Under the pieces are notes generated by a model. It made no database searches. It was not told the origin of the DNA and worked only from the letters and a program-made list of their open reading frames with translations. A program made the translations under genes and the position numbers. DNA of 64,000 bases. Origin: Actinomadura luzonensis. Its GTDB lineage: Bacteria; Actinomycetota; Actinomycetes; Streptosporangiales; Streptosporangiaceae. Location of the stretch: assembly GCF_022664455.2 (NCBI RefSeq), contig NZ_JAKRKC020000001.1:1302001-1366000 (forward strand). The letters run 5' to 3'. This document shows positions 62,829 through 64,000 of this stretch, piece by piece. Each line of letters starts with the position of its first letter. Position 1 is the stretch's first letter.

Positions 62829-64000
62829 TTGACCCTCGAGACGGCCGAGATCGACGACGCCGAGCTGATCAGGCGATCCGTCGGCGACCCGGAACAGTTC
62901 GCCGCCCTGTTCGACGCGTACGACCTGGCGGTCCCGCTGGCCCGCCCCAGGCTGTACGGCATCGCCACCACGCTCGTCGCCCGGCACCGGCGGCAGGAGG
63001 AGCGCCTGCTCCGCGCGCTGGCCCGGACCGGCGTGGACCCCCTGCCCGAGCCCATCGCCGACACCGTGGTGCGGCGGGTCGCCGCGCAGGACAAGGAGCG
63101 CGAGCTGGCCCGGGCGCTGGCGTCGCTGTCGCGCGACGACCGCGACGTGCTCCTGCTGGTGGCGTGGGAGGGCCGCGACCGCCTCCTGGCGGCCGCCCGC
63201 GCCCTCGACGCGCACCAGGAGCCCTCGCGGCACCACAAACCGCACCTCGGGCGGCACCTCGGGCGGCGGCTGGCGCTCGCGAGCGCGCTGGCCGTCGCGA
63301 TCGGCGCCGGCGTGATCGTGGCGAACGACCGGCCGCACGCGATGCCGGTCGCGAACGTACGGGAGCTCGGCGAACGCGCCGCCCGAGCCGCCTACGACCA
63401 CGACTACGACGACCGCGGACAGGCGCCGAACCCCGGCCAGTGGCTGTACGTCAAGCAACTCCAGGCCCCTCAGTCCGCGGACGGCGGCTACGGCGTGGAC
63501 CTGTCCAGGCGCGAGATCGGGGAGGAGTGGAACAGCGTGGACGGCCTCCAGACCGCGGCCCTGTTCCCCAACGGCAAGCTCCTGGTACAGGGCAACCACC
63601 CAGGACTGAGCGCGGCCGAGCTGGCCCGCCGGCCGGTCACTCCGGAAGGACTGCTCGCGAAGATCCGCCAGAAGCTGGCGGACATGCACATCTCGTGGAC
63701 GGGAACCGATGCGCCGCCCTCGATGGATGAGCGGCTCTTCCAGGCCGTCTACCAGATCATGGGCACCCAGGCGCTGCCCCCGGAGGTGCGGGCGGCACTG
63801 TTCCGCGGCCTCGCCACCATCCCCGGGGTGAGCGTCAACCAGAACGCCGTGGACGCCGACGGCCGGCAGGGCGTCGCGTTCAGCTACAGCGACGGATGGA
63901 CCCGCTACGACCTCATCCTGGACCCGGTGGACTTCCGCTTCCTCGGCACGTACGGGGTGACCGTCCGGGACCGCACCGTCGACCACACCGACAGCCCCAG
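62829..64000 (+). CDS. collapsed ECF sigma / CU044_5270-like membrane chimera, 3' partial
   Basis: TTG 62829 has AAGGAGG 4 bases ahead; the frame is open to the window end (over 390 codons). It opens like an ECF sigma (DAELIRRSVGDPEQFAALFD), then jumps to ARPRLYGIATTLVARHRRQE and LSRDDRDVLLLVAWEGRD, parts of regions 2.4 to 4.1, but lacks the core of region 2 and the region 4 recognition helix. Next comes RLLAAARALDAHQEP, a membrane helix (ALASALAVAIGAGVIVAND) and an outside domain of the type found in CU044_5270 proteins (sigma-associated). So a sigma gene and its neighbour seem fused after in-frame deletions. Promoter recognition is unlikely. Confidence 0.7.
   Translation, partial: MTLETAEIDDAELIRRSVGDPEQFAALFDAYDLAVPLARPRLYGIATTLVARHRRQEERLLRALARTGVDPLPEPIADTVVRRVAAQDKERELARALASLSRDDRDVLLLVAWEGRDRLLAAARALDAHQEPSRHHKPHLGRHLGRRLALASALAVAIGAGVIVANDRPHAMPVANVRELGERAARAAYDHDYDDRGQAPNPGQWLYVKQLQAPQSADGGYGVDLSRREIGEEWNSVDGLQTAALFPNGKLLVQGNHPGLSAAELARRPVTPEGLLAKIRQKLADMHISWTGTDAPPSMDERLFQAVYQIMGTQALPPEVRAALFRGLATIPGVSVNQNAVDADGRQGVAFSYSDGWTRYDLILDPVDFRFLGTYGVTVRDRTVDHTDSP

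Overview
The window is very GC-rich (G/C nearly always in third codon positions) and reads as a chromosomal stretch of an actinomycete. Evidence: a full-length Pup ligase PafA; an AfsR/SARP activator next to a LuxR-type LAL regulator; several ECF sigma/anti-sigma pairs; an RsbT-like kinase with a SpoIIE phosphatase; GTG/TTG starts, leaderless-looking genes and many ATGA/GTGA overlaps. The style suggests Streptosporangiaceae (Nonomuraea-like), but that is inference from memory. I saw no tRNA, rRNA, transposase or CRISPR array.

Layout. 1-6660: alpha/beta hydrolase, OhrR-like MarR, a frameshifted DUF6461-like gene, a secreted propeller, a decayed gene, then a LysR regulator upstream of a CMD/hydrolase fusion and a quinone-reductase-like enzyme, with a palindromic operator candidate. 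6661-9916: gene debris followed by a coupled nurA-herA pair. 10077-15250: SDR, BKACE enzyme, pafA, NCS1 permease and a coupled unknown gene. 15285-21489: divergent giant regulators LAL and SARP/NB-ARC/TPR (the latter frameshifted at its 3' end). 21591-28755: small secreted proteins, ECF sigma plus membrane partner, GT-C-like membrane protein, hydrolase, and a MerR/aldo-keto reductase pair with a classic 19-bp-spacer MerR promoter.

28783-37229 is one long minus-strand operon: trypsin-like membrane protease, MoxR AAA ATPase, DUF58, two VWA membrane proteins and a 1,187-residue nSTAND-type ATPase with 14 WD40 repeats. Its upstream region carries a duplicated 43-bp element with GTTCTCA-N4-GTTCTCA heptamer repeats. 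37417-46551: S4 protein, SDR, an unannotated 43-residue double-glycine peptide, a Tat-exported PL8 lyase, an exported HAL-family protein without the usual Ala-Ser-Gly triad, small proteins and a ThuA/Gfo-Idh-MocA pair. 46742-50625: secreted Pro/Thr-rich protein, then a Cys-rich double-psi-barrel protein + Tat protein + MauE-like redox protein, a PPOX enzyme and a secreted protein.

50622-54864: SpoIIE phosphatase, MarR, lipoprotein and a cytochrome-b-like membrane protein, divergent from an RsbT-like kinase, with paired palindromes between them. 54909-59363: a translationally coupled ECF sigma, zinc-finger membrane protein, ABC ATPase and permease, with a further membrane protein. 59370-64000: DUF2332, unknown, hydrolase and ArsR-like regulator with a palindrome, and a partial gene that looks like a collapsed sigma/anti-sigma chimera.

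Three otherwise intact genes (DUF6461-like, SARP, VWA) are broken by 1-2 bp near short G/C runs. The lengths to the expected stops are each off by exactly the predicted remainder, so sequencing or assembly error must be excluded before calling them pseudogenes.
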